64,000 nt of DNA from Clostridia bacterium (GTDB lineage: Bacteria; Bacillota; Clostridia; Oscillospirales; Acutalibacteraceae): assembly GCA_900767025.1 (NCBI GenBank), contig CAAFXS010000028.1, forward strand, positions 1 to 64,000. The letters are read 5' to 3'. Positions 43,374 through 52,038 of the stretch are shown here, in pieces. The notes beneath the pieces were generated by a model. That model was given only the letters and a program-made list of their open reading frames with translations, searched no databases and was not told the DNA's origin. The position numbers and the translations under genes were made by a program. Each line of letters starts with the position of its first letter. Position 1 is the stretch's first letter.

Positions 43374-45050
43374 TTATTTAATCATTTTGAATGATAGGAT
43401 TTTTGAGCCGGAGCAGGTCAGCTCAACCCTGTCGCCTTCCTTAAGCAGCAGCATTTGCTCAAAGCTTGCCGCCTTTGCTTTGTAGAAATTATCCTCAGTG
43501 TCAATCAGGTAGATATATGTGTTACCGTCGATATCAATATATTTTATGGAAGAAACGGTCATTGTTATGCTTTGGGTTTCCTGCTCTGCCTCGGCTTCTT
43601 CGTTTATACCGAGCATTTCCTTGTAATTTGCAATGCACTGTGCCTGTGTTGCGGCGGTGGTTACAAGATTGTACTGCTCAACATTAACTGCGGCATAGAG
43701 CTTAACAAGTCCGCCGTCATCCTTTAGCACCATAATATAGGTTGAATTGCCGTTAACATTGATAAGCGACGGAAAAGACGCCTGATAGCCCTTTTCCTGC
43801 ACCTCACCCTCAGCGGCAGCCATTGCTGATTTTTCATCAGCGCCTGCTACTGCAAAATAGTGGCTTTCGCCTGTTCTTTCATTTGCAAGGAGAAAGCCGA
43901 TATTTGAGCTGTCGCCGTTTACCGATGTAACACCTGTATAAATCCAAATATCTCCGTCCTTTGAAACATAACCGTAGTCGGAAACAGGCTCCTCATCCTC
44001 TGTTTCTTCGGAATAATAGGTTGTTATCTGCTTACAGCCTTTTTTGCCGATAATGCTGTTAACATAACCGTTTTGAAGTGTGCCGTACCAGTTATACTGC
44101 TTGCAAATTAAATCGCCGTCAAACACAATATCAACCCACTGCGGTATGTCGGCAACATCATATTTTTCGGTTTCCCCGGTAACAGGGTCAAGGATAATGC
44201 ACCCGCTGACGGTTTCTCCTCCGAAAAGCGAGATGGTTCTGTTATAAACAGAGGCTATGTAATAGGGATTTCCCTCTTCGTCAATTTCAAAATGAAGATT
44301 ACCGAACATTGCAGTAGGATATTTCAGCCAAATATGCCTGTATGCATCATCAAGCAGATAAGCCGACGGAACATATTTCATTCCCTTTGACTCATTGTAG
44401 GAGGCGGACATGGAAACAGGGTCAACAGTAACATAACCGCAAACACCGTTATCCCTGTTGTTAATCCATTTGAAAAATCCTGCATACTCAAGAGCCGAAA
44501 CCTTAACAGGCTTTCCGCAGTAATCAATTTGCGAATAATCGTAAGACACATTAAACTGACTTACTACATTTGACAGAGAGCCAATTTCCCTGTCGCCAAG
44601 CATTTTGGCAGACGCAGTGTCCATCAGTGCAATGGAATCCGTACCTGCAGACTCGGGTACATCCTCCGTAAATTCCGTATCCTTAACCGTCAGAATTTGG
44701 GCATATCTTGTGGAATTGAATAACTCACTGCCTGTAACAGCCACTAAAATCATAACACCTATAATTGCAATAGGTATGATATATGGCTTGAAGGAAAGCT
44801 GAAATTTGCTGTATTCCTTGTGGCGTCCCTTGGAGCCTGTTCTCTTTGTAACTGTTACCTTGCCGAAATCTTTAATTCCCAAAGTCAGCCTTGCAAGTAA
44901 AACGGATACAAAAGCCGTAACCGCTATCAGTATCCAGAACATTTCATCGTGGATGTTAATTGAAATACACAGACCTAATAATCCCACGAACAGTATAACC
45001 CCGGCGGTGATTATTCCTACTGCAATCGACCATATTTTGTTTTTATTCAT
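43374..45050 (-). CDS. Membrane-anchored protein of unknown function
   Basis: 558 residues from the ATG at 45050 (AGAGGAT upstream). Two hydrophobic segments lie near the N-terminus (about 5-30 and 33-55), then a basic cytoplasmic loop (KRTGSKGRHKEYSKF). A third helix follows (about 87-106), then a long extracellular beta-rich part with many aromatic and acidic residues and no recognised family. The last 60 residues look like a small OB-like domain (SIKYIDIDGNTYIYLIDTED). It is monocistronic. Nothing in its neighbourhood indicates the role. Confidence 0.75.
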   Translation of the reverse strand: MNKNKIWSIAVGIITAGVILFVGLLGLCISINIHDEMFWILIAVTAFVSVLLARLTLGIKDFGKVTVTKRTGSKGRHKEYSKFQLSFKPYIIPIAIIGVMILVAVTGSELFNSTRYAQILTVKDTEFTEDVPESAGTDSIALMDTASAKMLGDREIGSLSNVVSQFNVSYDYSQIDYCGKPVKVSALEYAGFFKWINNRDNGVCGYVTVDPVSMSASYNESKGMKYVPSAYLLDDAYRHIWLKYPTAMFGNLHFEIDEEGNPYYIASVYNRTISLFGGETVSGCIILDPVTGETEKYDVADIPQWVDIVFDGDLICKQYNWYGTLQNGYVNSIIGKKGCKQITTYYSEETEDEEPVSDYGYVSKDGDIWIYTGVTSVNGDSSNIGFLLANERTGESHYFAVAGADEKSAMAAAEGEVQEKGYQASFPSLINVNGNSTYIMVLKDDGGLVKLYAAVNVEQYNLVTTAATQAQCIANYKEMLGINEEAEAEQETQSITMTVSSIKYIDIDGNTYIYLIDTEDNFYKAKAASFEQMLLLKEGDRVELTCSGSKILSFKMIK

Positions 45051-45075
45051 AACTGTAAATCCTCTCTGCCAAAAG

Positions 45076-45104
45076 CAAGGCACTCTCTTACCGAGAATGC
45101 CTTG
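45076..45104 (-). terminator. Weak terminator after the GH3 gene
   Basis: CAAGGCA (45076-45082) pairs with TGCCTTG (45098-45104), with further inner pairing CTCTC/GAGA. The T run in minus direction is short, so efficiency is doubtful. Confidence 0.45.
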
Positions 45105-45114
45105 TCGATAACAT

Positions 45115-47568
45115 TTAGATTGATTTTAAAAGACCCGGAAGTCTTGTAAGGGCACCGCCGATACGCCAGAAGATTTTGCTGAAGCCGACGAAGGTTGACT
45201 CGCCGTCATTGAGTATCATAAGCAGACCCTCTGCCATAGGCTCGGACATAACACCCATTGACATTGCGATAAAGTTCCTGATAGGAATTTGAGTTGCCAT
45301 AGCGGCAAGCATTTTGCCGTCGCCGTTTTCGGCAGAGCCCATTTTGCCCATAATGCCTTCTATAAGCTTGCAGATTTTTCCGCCCCACTTGGTGTGGCGT
45401 GCATCGTTAAGACAGCAATAAAGGTCAATTCTCTTGGTTGTGTCAGGCTCCGGACTTGGCAGCTCGCCGTAAACTGCTTTGAAATCGTCACGGCTGATTG
45501 CAGTAACATCGTTATAATAATTAGGTGCTGTTTCTCTGTAATCGGGAATTTCTGCATCAACCGTTGAGGTAACTGTCATTGCTGCAGACAGCTTGATGTC
45601 ACGGCTTGAAGCACCAACAAGGATATCAAACTCGCCTGTTTCAACCTGCCAATCGCCCAGGTTAACATTGTAGAATGCAAAGGCTCTCTTTGAAAGCTCA
45701 AGGGAAACCTCTTTCTCCTCACCTGCTTTTAATTCAACCTTTTTGAAGGCTCTAAGCTCTTTAACAGGGCGGTAAATTGTTGACTCCTTATCTGCAACAT
45801 AAACCTGTGCAATTTCCTTGCCGTCAACTACACCGGTGTTCTTAATCTTAAAGGAAACGGTTACTGTATCTGTATCCTTAATGCTGTCTGATGAAAGCTT
45901 AAGGTCGCTGTACTCAAAGGTTGTGTATGAAAGTCCGTAACCGAATGGGAACAGAACCTCTTTGTTTGCCTTGTCATAATAACGGTAGCCGATATAAACA
46001 GACTCTCTGTGCTCGCTGGTAACAGGACCGCCCGGATAATTGCCGTAGGTTGGATTATCCTCAAAGGTAAGGGGATAGGTTTCGGAGGTTTTACCTGACG
46101 GATTAACCGCGCCTGTAAGGATATTTGCAACAGCCGCACCGCCTGCCTGACCGCCTAAGCCGGAATTAAGGAGAGCCTTAACCTCATTAATCCATGGCAG
46201 ATGAATAACCGAACCGCCTGCAAGAACAACAACTGTATTTGCATTTGCCTTTGCAACCTCGGAAACAAGATGATTATGGCACTTGGGCATTTCGATATTA
46301 ACTCTGTCATAGCCCTCACCCTCAAATTCCTCGGTTAAGCCAACGAATACAACGGCAACATCTGCATCCTTTGCAGCTTTAACTGCCTCGCTTACAAGTG
46401 CATCATTAATCTGCTCCGTGCCCTTGTCATAACCCTTTGCATATGCCAAATCAACGCCAAGCTTTTTAAGCTCGTCATAGGCATTATCAAGCATGGTTGG
46501 GTTGATAACGGATGAGCCTGCACCCTGGAAACGGGGAGCCTTTGCCATTTCGCCGATAACTGCAACCTTCTGTCCCTTTTTGAGTGGAAGAACTGCATCA
46601 TCATTTTTAAGCAGTACCATTGAGCCTTCGGCAATCTTCTGTGCCAGCTTGTGATGTGCATTTTTATCATATGTATGCTTTTTCTCAAGAGCAGGCTTTG
46701 ATTTCATAATAAGGTTAACAACATTGTCAACTCTCTTATCAAGAATAGCCTCATCAAGCTCGCCGTTTTTAACAGCGGCAACTATTTTTTTTGCATTAAG
46801 ACCGCCTGATGACGGCATTTCCAAATCAGTACCGTACTTAAGTCCGGGAATACGGTCAACAGATGCACCCCAGTCGGTAACAAGCAGACCCTCAAAGCCC
46901 CATTCCTCACGGAGCACCTTTTCCTGGAGCCACTCGTTCTGTGATGCATAAATGCCGTTAATTCTGTTATAGGAGTTCATAACAGTCCAGGGCTGAGCCT
47001 CTTTAACTGCAATCTCAAAGGCTGTGAGATAAAGCTCACGCATAGTTCTTTCGTCGATAACCTCGTTAATAACCATACGGAAGGCTTCCTGAGAGTTAGC
47101 GGCAAAGTGCTTAAGCGACGTGCCCACACCTTTAGACTGAACACCGTTGATAAAGCTTGCGGAGCACTTGCCTGCAAGATACGGGTCCTCACTGAAATAC
47201 TCAAAGTTACGACCGCAAACAGGTGAACGCTTAATGTTTGTACCGGGACCGAGAAGTGTTGAAACCTGCTCCTTTAAGCACTCCTCACCAAGAGCCTCGC
47301 CCTCTTCCCTAAGAAGCTCCTCATCCCAGGAGCATGAGGTTGTGGCAGCCGGAGGGAAACAGGTTGCAGGCACTGAATTGCCGAGACCGATACCGTCCGA
47401 TGTTTTTTTGTCTGTGTTTTGCTTACGCAGACCGTGAGGCCCGTCGGTAATCATAATTTTAGGAAGTCCAAGCTCGGGAGCCTCCTGCAAATGCCAGTAG
47501 TCAAAGCCTGAAACAAAAGCTGCCTTTTGCTCCAAGGTCATTTTTTTAACGATTTCGGGATATTTCAT
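45115..47568 (-). CDS. GH3 beta-glucosidase-type glycoside hydrolase
   Basis: 817 residues from the ATG at 47568 (GAGGAG upstream). N-terminal GH3 barrel with ITDGPHGLRKQ and the nucleophile Asp in LLVTDWGASVDRIPGL, then the alpha/beta sandwich (QGAGSSVINP) and a fibronectin-III-like domain (GKEIAQVYVADKESTIYRPV). The extra C-terminal about 120 residues after the FnIII domain are helical and not part of usual GH3 enzymes. No signal peptide, so it acts on imported beta-glucosides or xylosides. Substrate not predictable. Confidence 0.9.
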   Translation of the reverse strand: MKYPEIVKKMTLEQKAAFVSGFDYWHLQEAPELGLPKIMITDGPHGLRKQNTDKKTSDGIGLGNSVPATCFPPAATTSCSWDEELLREEGEALGEECLKEQVSTLLGPGTNIKRSPVCGRNFEYFSEDPYLAGKCSASFINGVQSKGVGTSLKHFAANSQEAFRMVINEVIDERTMRELYLTAFEIAVKEAQPWTVMNSYNRINGIYASQNEWLQEKVLREEWGFEGLLVTDWGASVDRIPGLKYGTDLEMPSSGGLNAKKIVAAVKNGELDEAILDKRVDNVVNLIMKSKPALEKKHTYDKNAHHKLAQKIAEGSMVLLKNDDAVLPLKKGQKVAVIGEMAKAPRFQGAGSSVINPTMLDNAYDELKKLGVDLAYAKGYDKGTEQINDALVSEAVKAAKDADVAVVFVGLTEEFEGEGYDRVNIEMPKCHNHLVSEVAKANANTVVVLAGGSVIHLPWINEVKALLNSGLGGQAGGAAVANILTGAVNPSGKTSETYPLTFEDNPTYGNYPGGPVTSEHRESVYIGYRYYDKANKEVLFPFGYGLSYTTFEYSDLKLSSDSIKDTDTVTVSFKIKNTGVVDGKEIAQVYVADKESTIYRPVKELRAFKKVELKAGEEKEVSLELSKRAFAFYNVNLGDWQVETGEFDILVGASSRDIKLSAAMTVTSTVDAEIPDYRETAPNYYNDVTAISRDDFKAVYGELPSPEPDTTKRIDLYCCLNDARHTKWGGKICKLIEGIMGKMGSAENGDGKMLAAMATQIPIRNFIAMSMGVMSEPMAEGLLMILNDGESTFVGFSKIFWRIGGALTRLPGLLKSI

Positions 47569-47683
47569 TAAAACCGCTCCTCTCAAATTTTTACCAATTT
47601 TAATTATACAATAAAAATCATACCATAGCAATAATTATTTTTGTTAATTATGCCGTGATTTCCCCGATAATTTCATAATTCCC

Positions 47684-47716
47684 CATAAAAAATCATCTGC
47701 CGCGTCACGACAGATG
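47684..47716 (-). terminator. Terminator of the HTH regulator gene
   Basis: CATCTG (47694-47699) pairs with CAGATG (47711-47716), with further inner pairing, and a T run (47686-47692 complement) in minus direction. Confidence 0.75.
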
Positions 47717-47729
47717 AATTAACATAAAA

Positions 47730-48005
47730 CTATTTTCCGTTATTAATTATTTCGTCAGGAAATATTGATGCTGTAATTAATTGCTCCGGGGCAATTTCTA
47801 ACGCATCGGCAATATTGTAAAACACATTCAACGAAAAACTATATGCCATATTGGGTGCCTCAATATTGCTAAGCAGTGAACGACTTATATTTGCTTTTTC
47901 TGCAAGTGTTTCCTGAGATAATCCGCGAATACGTCGTAGGGTTGAAATTGCTATTCCAAGCTGAATAAATCTGTCCCTATTTTTGTATTCAACTTCCTTT
48001 CCCAT
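47730..48005 (-). CDS. XRE-type helix-turn-helix regulator
   Basis: 91 residues. RDRFIQLGIAISTLRRIRGL then SQETLAEKANISRSLLSNIE is a classical Cro/CI-type HTH. The remaining helices (FYNIADALEIAPEQL) complete the domain, leaving no ligand domain. Divergent from the SLOG gene across about 190 bp containing direct repeats (AAGTACTACTAC and AAGTATACTCCTAC, about 48027-48058). These may be its operators. Confidence 0.85.
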   Translation of the reverse strand: MGKEVEYKNRDRFIQLGIAISTLRRIRGLSQETLAEKANISRSLLSNIEAPNMAYSFSLNVFYNIADALEIAPEQLITASIFPDEIINNGK

Positions 48006-48092
48006 ACAGAAAACCTCTCTTTATATAAAGTACTACTACCTTAATAAGTATACTCCTACAGAGGTTTTTATTCAGTATTTAACAGTATGCAC

Positions 48093-48121
48093 TTGACTGT
48101 GTTAGTAAGCAATTATATAAT
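48093..48121 (+). promoter_or_regulatory. Promoter of the SLOG-domain gene
   Basis: TTGACT (48093-48098), 17-bp spacer, TATAAT (48116-48121). Confidence 0.7.
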
Positions 48122-48195
48122 TATAATTGCAATTTGCGTAATTTTTAGTACTATAGCATTTATTTATAGGCAACAATATATATTGAGGGAAAAAT

Positions 48196-48636
48196 ATGGT
48201 GTGCACTTTTTTCGGTCACAGAGATACGCCTGTGGAAATACAACCTATGCTGGAAACGGTTTTGGCAGATTTAATTGAAAACCGTAACGCTGATACATTT
48301 TATGTCGGAAACCACGGCAGTTTTGATATCCTCGTTAAAAACACTTTGAAAAAATTAAAGCTATATTATCCGCATATAAATTACACGGTTGTCCTTGCAT
48401 ATATTCCGAGTAAAAAGCAGGAATTCTGCCGTGATAACCAATCAGAAACAATTTATCCCGACGGACTTGAAAATACGCCGCCGAAATATGCTATAATTGA
48501 ACGCAATAAGTGGATGATTAAAAAATCAACCTATGTTGTTACTTATGTCAATCATTCTTTCGGCGGTGCGGCAAGATTTAAGGAGCTATCGGAAAAATCC
48601 GGAAAGACCGTAATAAATCTTGCCGATTATATTTGA
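48196..48636 (+). CDS. SLOG/DUF1273-like Rossmann-fold protein
   Basis: 146 residues beginning MVCTFFGHRDTPVEI, with FYVGNHGSFDILVKNTLKKL and the closing KSGKTVINLADYI. This is the pattern of small SLOG-superfamily (YpsA/DUF1273-like) proteins, which bind nucleotides or nucleotide-derived ligands. Close relatives are common as single genes in gut Clostridia with no known role. Ribosome site GAGGG. It is divergent from an XRE regulator, so control by that protein is plausible. Confidence 0.75.
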   Translation: MVCTFFGHRDTPVEIQPMLETVLADLIENRNADTFYVGNHGSFDILVKNTLKKLKLYYPHINYTVVLAYIPSKKQEFCRDNQSETIYPDGLENTPPKYAIIERNKWMIKKSTYVVTYVNHSFGGAARFKELSEKSGKTVINLADYI

Positions 48637-48660
48637 TTATAAAAGCTTATGTTAAAAACA

Positions 48661-48703
48661 AAAGCAGTCACCTGTAGACTTTTGTCTAACAGATGACTGC
48701 TTT
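48661..48703. terminator. Bidirectional terminator between SLOG gene and gatB
   Basis: AAAGCAGTCA (48661-48670) is complementary to 48694-48703 with additional inner pairing. T runs lie on both sides. Confidence 0.85.
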
Positions 48704-48706
48704 TAT

Positions 48707-50113
48707 TTATCCTATTATTTCTCTAATAATTTTTTCAGCCTTTGTTACATCGGCTTTGCCTCGTGAATTTTTCATAACATAGCCGAACATAACATTGATT
48801 GCCTTATCCTTGCCGTTTTTGATATCCTCAACAGCCTTTGGATTTGCGTCAACTGCACCTTGGCAGAGAACCCTCAAATCCTCGTCGGAAAGACCTGCCA
48901 AATCCTCTTCCTTAACATACTCGGTAACATCCTTACCGCTTTCAAGCATTTGGAGAAGCACATCCTTTGCCTTGTTGGCACGGACCTTTTTGGTGTCTAT
49001 AAGCTTAACAAGAGCAGCCAGCTGAGAGGAGGTTGTTTTGATTTCAAAATTCTCCTTATCCTCCTCAGTCTGGAGAGTAGCATAAATAGGACCGATAATC
49101 ATATTAAGCACATTTGATGCGCTTGCGCCCTCATTAACAGCCTCATCAAAGAATTTGGTAACATTTCTGTATTTATAAATAAGCCTTGCATTATTCTCCG
49201 GCAGACCCATTTCAAGATACCTTTTAAGCTTATCGTCGGGAAGCTCCGGAAGTGATTTGCGGATATTCTCAACCATTTCGGGTGAGATGTAAAATCTTAA
49301 AATATCCGGCTCGGGGAAATAGCGGTAATCGTCTGCATTCTCCTTTGAACGCAGAACATAAACCGTATCACTGTTAGCATCGTAACGCATTGTTGACTGA
49401 ATGATTTTTTCGCCGGAATCGAGAATATCCTCCTGCCTTTCCATTTCAAGCTCCATTGCACGGACAATGTTTGAAAGGGAGTTAATATTCTTAATCTCGG
49501 TTCTTGTGCCCCAGGGCTCGCCGGGCTGATGGAGAGAAACATTGACATCGCATCTCATTGAGCCCTCCTGCATCTTACAGTCGGACACGCCCACATTACG
49601 CATAATAAGCTGGAGTTTTTCGGCATATTCCCTTGCCTCCTCGGGTGAAGAAATATCAGCCATCGAAACAATTTCAATAAGGGGAACACCGCCGCGGTTG
49701 TAGTCAACATAGGTAAATCCGCCGTCGTGAACAAGCTTTCCTGCGTCCTCCTCAATATGAATTCGCTCAATTCTTATTTTCTTTCCGCTGTCAAGCTCAA
49801 TATAACCGTTGATGCAAACAGGCTCGTCAAACTGTGAAATCTGATAAGCCTTGGGTAAATCGGGATAAACATAATTCTTTCTGTCCATATGGGAATTATT
49901 GTTAATATCACAGTGAACTGCAAGACCTGCTCTTACTGCGTACTCAATAACCGCTCTGTTGAGAACAGGCAAAGCACCGGGCTGACCTGTGCATACGGGA
50001 CAGCAGTGGGTGTTAGGCTCACCGCCGAACTGAGTGGTACAGCCGCAGAAAATCTTTGTTTTTGTTGCAAGCTCAATATGTGTTTCAATACCGCATACTA
50101 ACTGATAGCTCAA
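48707..50113 (-). CDS. gatB: Asp/Glu-tRNA(Asn/Gln) amidotransferase subunit B
   Basis: 468 residues, full length. CGIETHIELATKTKIFCGC, CPVCTGQPGALPVLNR, HMDRKNYVYPDLPKAYQISQ and the C-terminal YqeY-like helical tail (KGRADVTKAEKIIREII) are GatB marks. It is the kinase/amidotransferase part that binds the mischarged tRNA. The start is a TTG overlapping the gatA stop by 4 bp, with GGGAGG upstream. Last gene of aspS-gatC-gatA-gatB. Confidence 0.97.
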   Translation of the reverse strand: MSYQLVCGIETHIELATKTKIFCGCTTQFGGEPNTHCCPVCTGQPGALPVLNRAVIEYAVRAGLAVHCDINNNSHMDRKNYVYPDLPKAYQISQFDEPVCINGYIELDSGKKIRIERIHIEEDAGKLVHDGGFTYVDYNRGGVPLIEIVSMADISSPEEAREYAEKLQLIMRNVGVSDCKMQEGSMRCDVNVSLHQPGEPWGTRTEIKNINSLSNIVRAMELEMERQEDILDSGEKIIQSTMRYDANSDTVYVLRSKENADDYRYFPEPDILRFYISPEMVENIRKSLPELPDDKLKRYLEMGLPENNARLIYKYRNVTKFFDEAVNEGASASNVLNMIIGPIYATLQTEEDKENFEIKTTSSQLAALVKLIDTKKVRANKAKDVLLQMLESGKDVTEYVKEEDLAGLSDEDLRVLCQGAVDANPKAVEDIKNGKDKAINVMFGYVMKNSRGKADVTKAEKIIREIIG

Positions 50114-51570
50114 AGCACTGCACCTCCCTTAAAATCCTCAACACCGATTTCTGCATTCTTTTCATAGAAATAAGCGGCGTTCATAATAGTTTTTTCGCTG
50201 AACTTTTTACCGATAATCTGCATACCGATAGGAAGTCCGTTGCTGTCATTTTTAATAGGCACGCTGATTGCAGGCACACCTGTAATATTAACCGGCACTG
50301 TTGCAATATCGCTTAAATACATATCAACAGGCGAAGCACCCTTGTAATTAAGCGGGAAAGCGGTGTTGGGTGCAGTTGGAGCAATAAGAATGTCACAGGT
50401 TGAGAAAATCTCATCAAAATCTGCAATAAGGTTTTCACGGAGTAGGCAGGCCTTTTTGTAATAAGCATCATAGTAGCCTGAGGAAAGCACATAGGTACCA
50501 AGCATAATTCTGCGCTTAACCTCGTCGCCAAAGCCCTCTGTCCTTGTTTTTAAAATCATTTCCTCAACATCGTTAAAGCTTTCGGGTCTGTAACCGTAGC
50601 GAATACCGTCATATCTGCCAAGGTTTGATGAAGCCTCGGCACAGGCAATGATATAGTAAACAGGCAAGGCTTGCTTCAAAACAGGCAGACTGATATCAAT
50701 AATTTCAGCGCCGTTGTCCTCAAAAAACTTAATTGCACTGTCGATAGCATCCTTAATTTCACCGTTGATACCCTCAAAATATTCCTTGGCAACACCGATT
50801 TTAAGTCCCTTAACATCTGCCTTGTCAAGGCCATGGGCAATGCCTGAAAAATCGTAATCAACACTTGTCTGGTCGTTGGCGTCAACACCTGATATTGTTT
50901 CAAAAACAACAGCGGTATCCTTAACGGAATTTGCCATAACGCCGATTTGGTCAAGGGAAGATCCGTAGGCAATAAGACCGTAACGGGAAACTGCGCCGTA
51001 GGTGGGTTTAAGACCCACAATACCGCAGAAGCTTGCAGGCTGACGGACCGAACCGCCTGTATCGGAGCCAAGAGCATAAGCCGCAAGGTTTGCACAAACT
51101 GCCGCTGCGCCGCCGCCTGATGAACCGCCTGTTACATTGTTAACATTTCTGGGGTTAAGTGGTGCACCGTAGCAGCTTGTTTCACTGGTTGAACCCATTG
51201 CGAATTCATCCATATTTGTTTTGCCAAGCATAACTGCACCCTGTGCTTTAAGTCTGCTCCAAACCGTTGAGTCATAATATGGTCTAAAGCCTGTAAGGAT
51301 TTTAGATGCACAGGTGGTTAAATCACCGTCGGAGCAAATGTTATCCTTAAGGGTCATAGGAATACCTGTCAGGGCACCTGCCGTGCCGTCGGCAATCATT
51401 TGGTCGGCTGCTTTTGCATTTTCAACAGCCTTTTCAAAGGTGGTTGAAACATAGGCATTATATTTTTTGTTATCCTGCTCAATGGCACTGATATACTTTT
51501 CCGTCAGCTCAACTGATGAAATTTCCTTTGCCCTGAGCATTTGTGATAAAGGTGAAATAAGCTCTCTCAT
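50110..51570 (-). CDS. gatA: Asp/Glu-tRNA(Asn/Gln) amidotransferase subunit A
   Basis: 486 residues. Amidase-signature enzyme: GIPMTLKDNICSDG contains the catalytic Lys, TGGSSGGGAAAVCANLA the cis-Ser, and GSDTGGSVRQPASFCGIVG the nucleophile Ser. It releases ammonia from glutamine for GatB. It follows gatC with one base between stop and start. Confidence 0.97.
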   Translation of the reverse strand: MRELISPLSQMLRAKEISSVELTEKYISAIEQDNKKYNAYVSTTFEKAVENAKAADQMIADGTAGALTGIPMTLKDNICSDGDLTTCASKILTGFRPYYDSTVWSRLKAQGAVMLGKTNMDEFAMGSTSETSCYGAPLNPRNVNNVTGGSSGGGAAAVCANLAAYALGSDTGGSVRQPASFCGIVGLKPTYGAVSRYGLIAYGSSLDQIGVMANSVKDTAVVFETISGVDANDQTSVDYDFSGIAHGLDKADVKGLKIGVAKEYFEGINGEIKDAIDSAIKFFEDNGAEIIDISLPVLKQALPVYYIIACAEASSNLGRYDGIRYGYRPESFNDVEEMILKTRTEGFGDEVKRRIMLGTYVLSSGYYDAYYKKACLLRENLIADFDEIFSTCDILIAPTAPNTAFPLNYKGASPVDMYLSDIATVPVNITGVPAISVPIKNDSNGLPIGMQIIGKKFSEKTIMNAAYFYEKNAEIGVEDFKGGAVL

Positions 51571-51858
51571 TTATATACCTCCTTTAACACAGAACATTCC
51601 CTTGGAGCCGTTAACATTTGAAAGGATTTTTTCATTTGGTAACGATGGCTTAACCTCATCTGCTCTGAACTCCTCTGCCGGAGTGGCAGTTGACGATATG
51701 TTCCTGATTTTTTCAGCGTCACCCTCAACAGAATTGTTAATGGTGTCGGCAAAGGCGATTATATCGTCCATATCCTTGATAATTTTATCAAGCTCGTCAT
51801 CGGAAAAATCAAGCCTTGCAAGATTTGCAAGCTTTAAAACTTCTTCTTTGGTAATCAT
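51571..51858 (-). CDS. gatC: Asp/Glu-tRNA(Asn/Gln) amidotransferase subunit C
   Basis: 95 residues. ITKEEVLKLANLARLDFSDD at the N-terminus and the C-terminal LPNEKILSNVNGSKGMFCVK are typical of GatC, the small stabilising belt of the complex. Ribosome site GAGGTG. Separated from aspS by 180 bp that carry repeat copy 2. Confidence 0.93.
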   Translation of the reverse strand: MITKEEVLKLANLARLDFSDDELDKIIKDMDDIIAFADTINNSVEGDAEKIRNISSTATPAEEFRADEVKPSLPNEKILSNVNGSKGMFCVKGGI

Positions 51859-51905
51859 TGTTACACCTCGTTATATAATGTAAATTACAATTTCACAACC
51901 AATTT

Positions 51906-52020
51906 GAGCCTCCCCTGTGTAAGGGGAGGTGGGTTTGCCAAAGGCAAATCCGGAGGGGTTGTAACAATCCCTCAGTCTGCTCACAAGTTCGCAGCCAGCT
52001 CCCTTTACACAAGGGAGCCT
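51906..52020 (-). repeat. Modular intergenic repeat, copy 2 (inverted relative to copy 1)
   Basis: Same order of blocks as 15193-15298 when read on the minus strand. The outer hairpins GCTCCCTT/AAGGGAGC and CCTCCCC/GGGGAGG and the core with GAGGGATTGTTACAACCCCT are conserved. The two inner hairpins have different sequences here (TTTGCC/GGCAAA, and CTGC/GCAG with a longer loop). It sits in the aspS-gatC gap and would be transcribed. Confidence 0.8.
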
Positions 52021-52038
52021 AATCTGTTAAATAATAAT

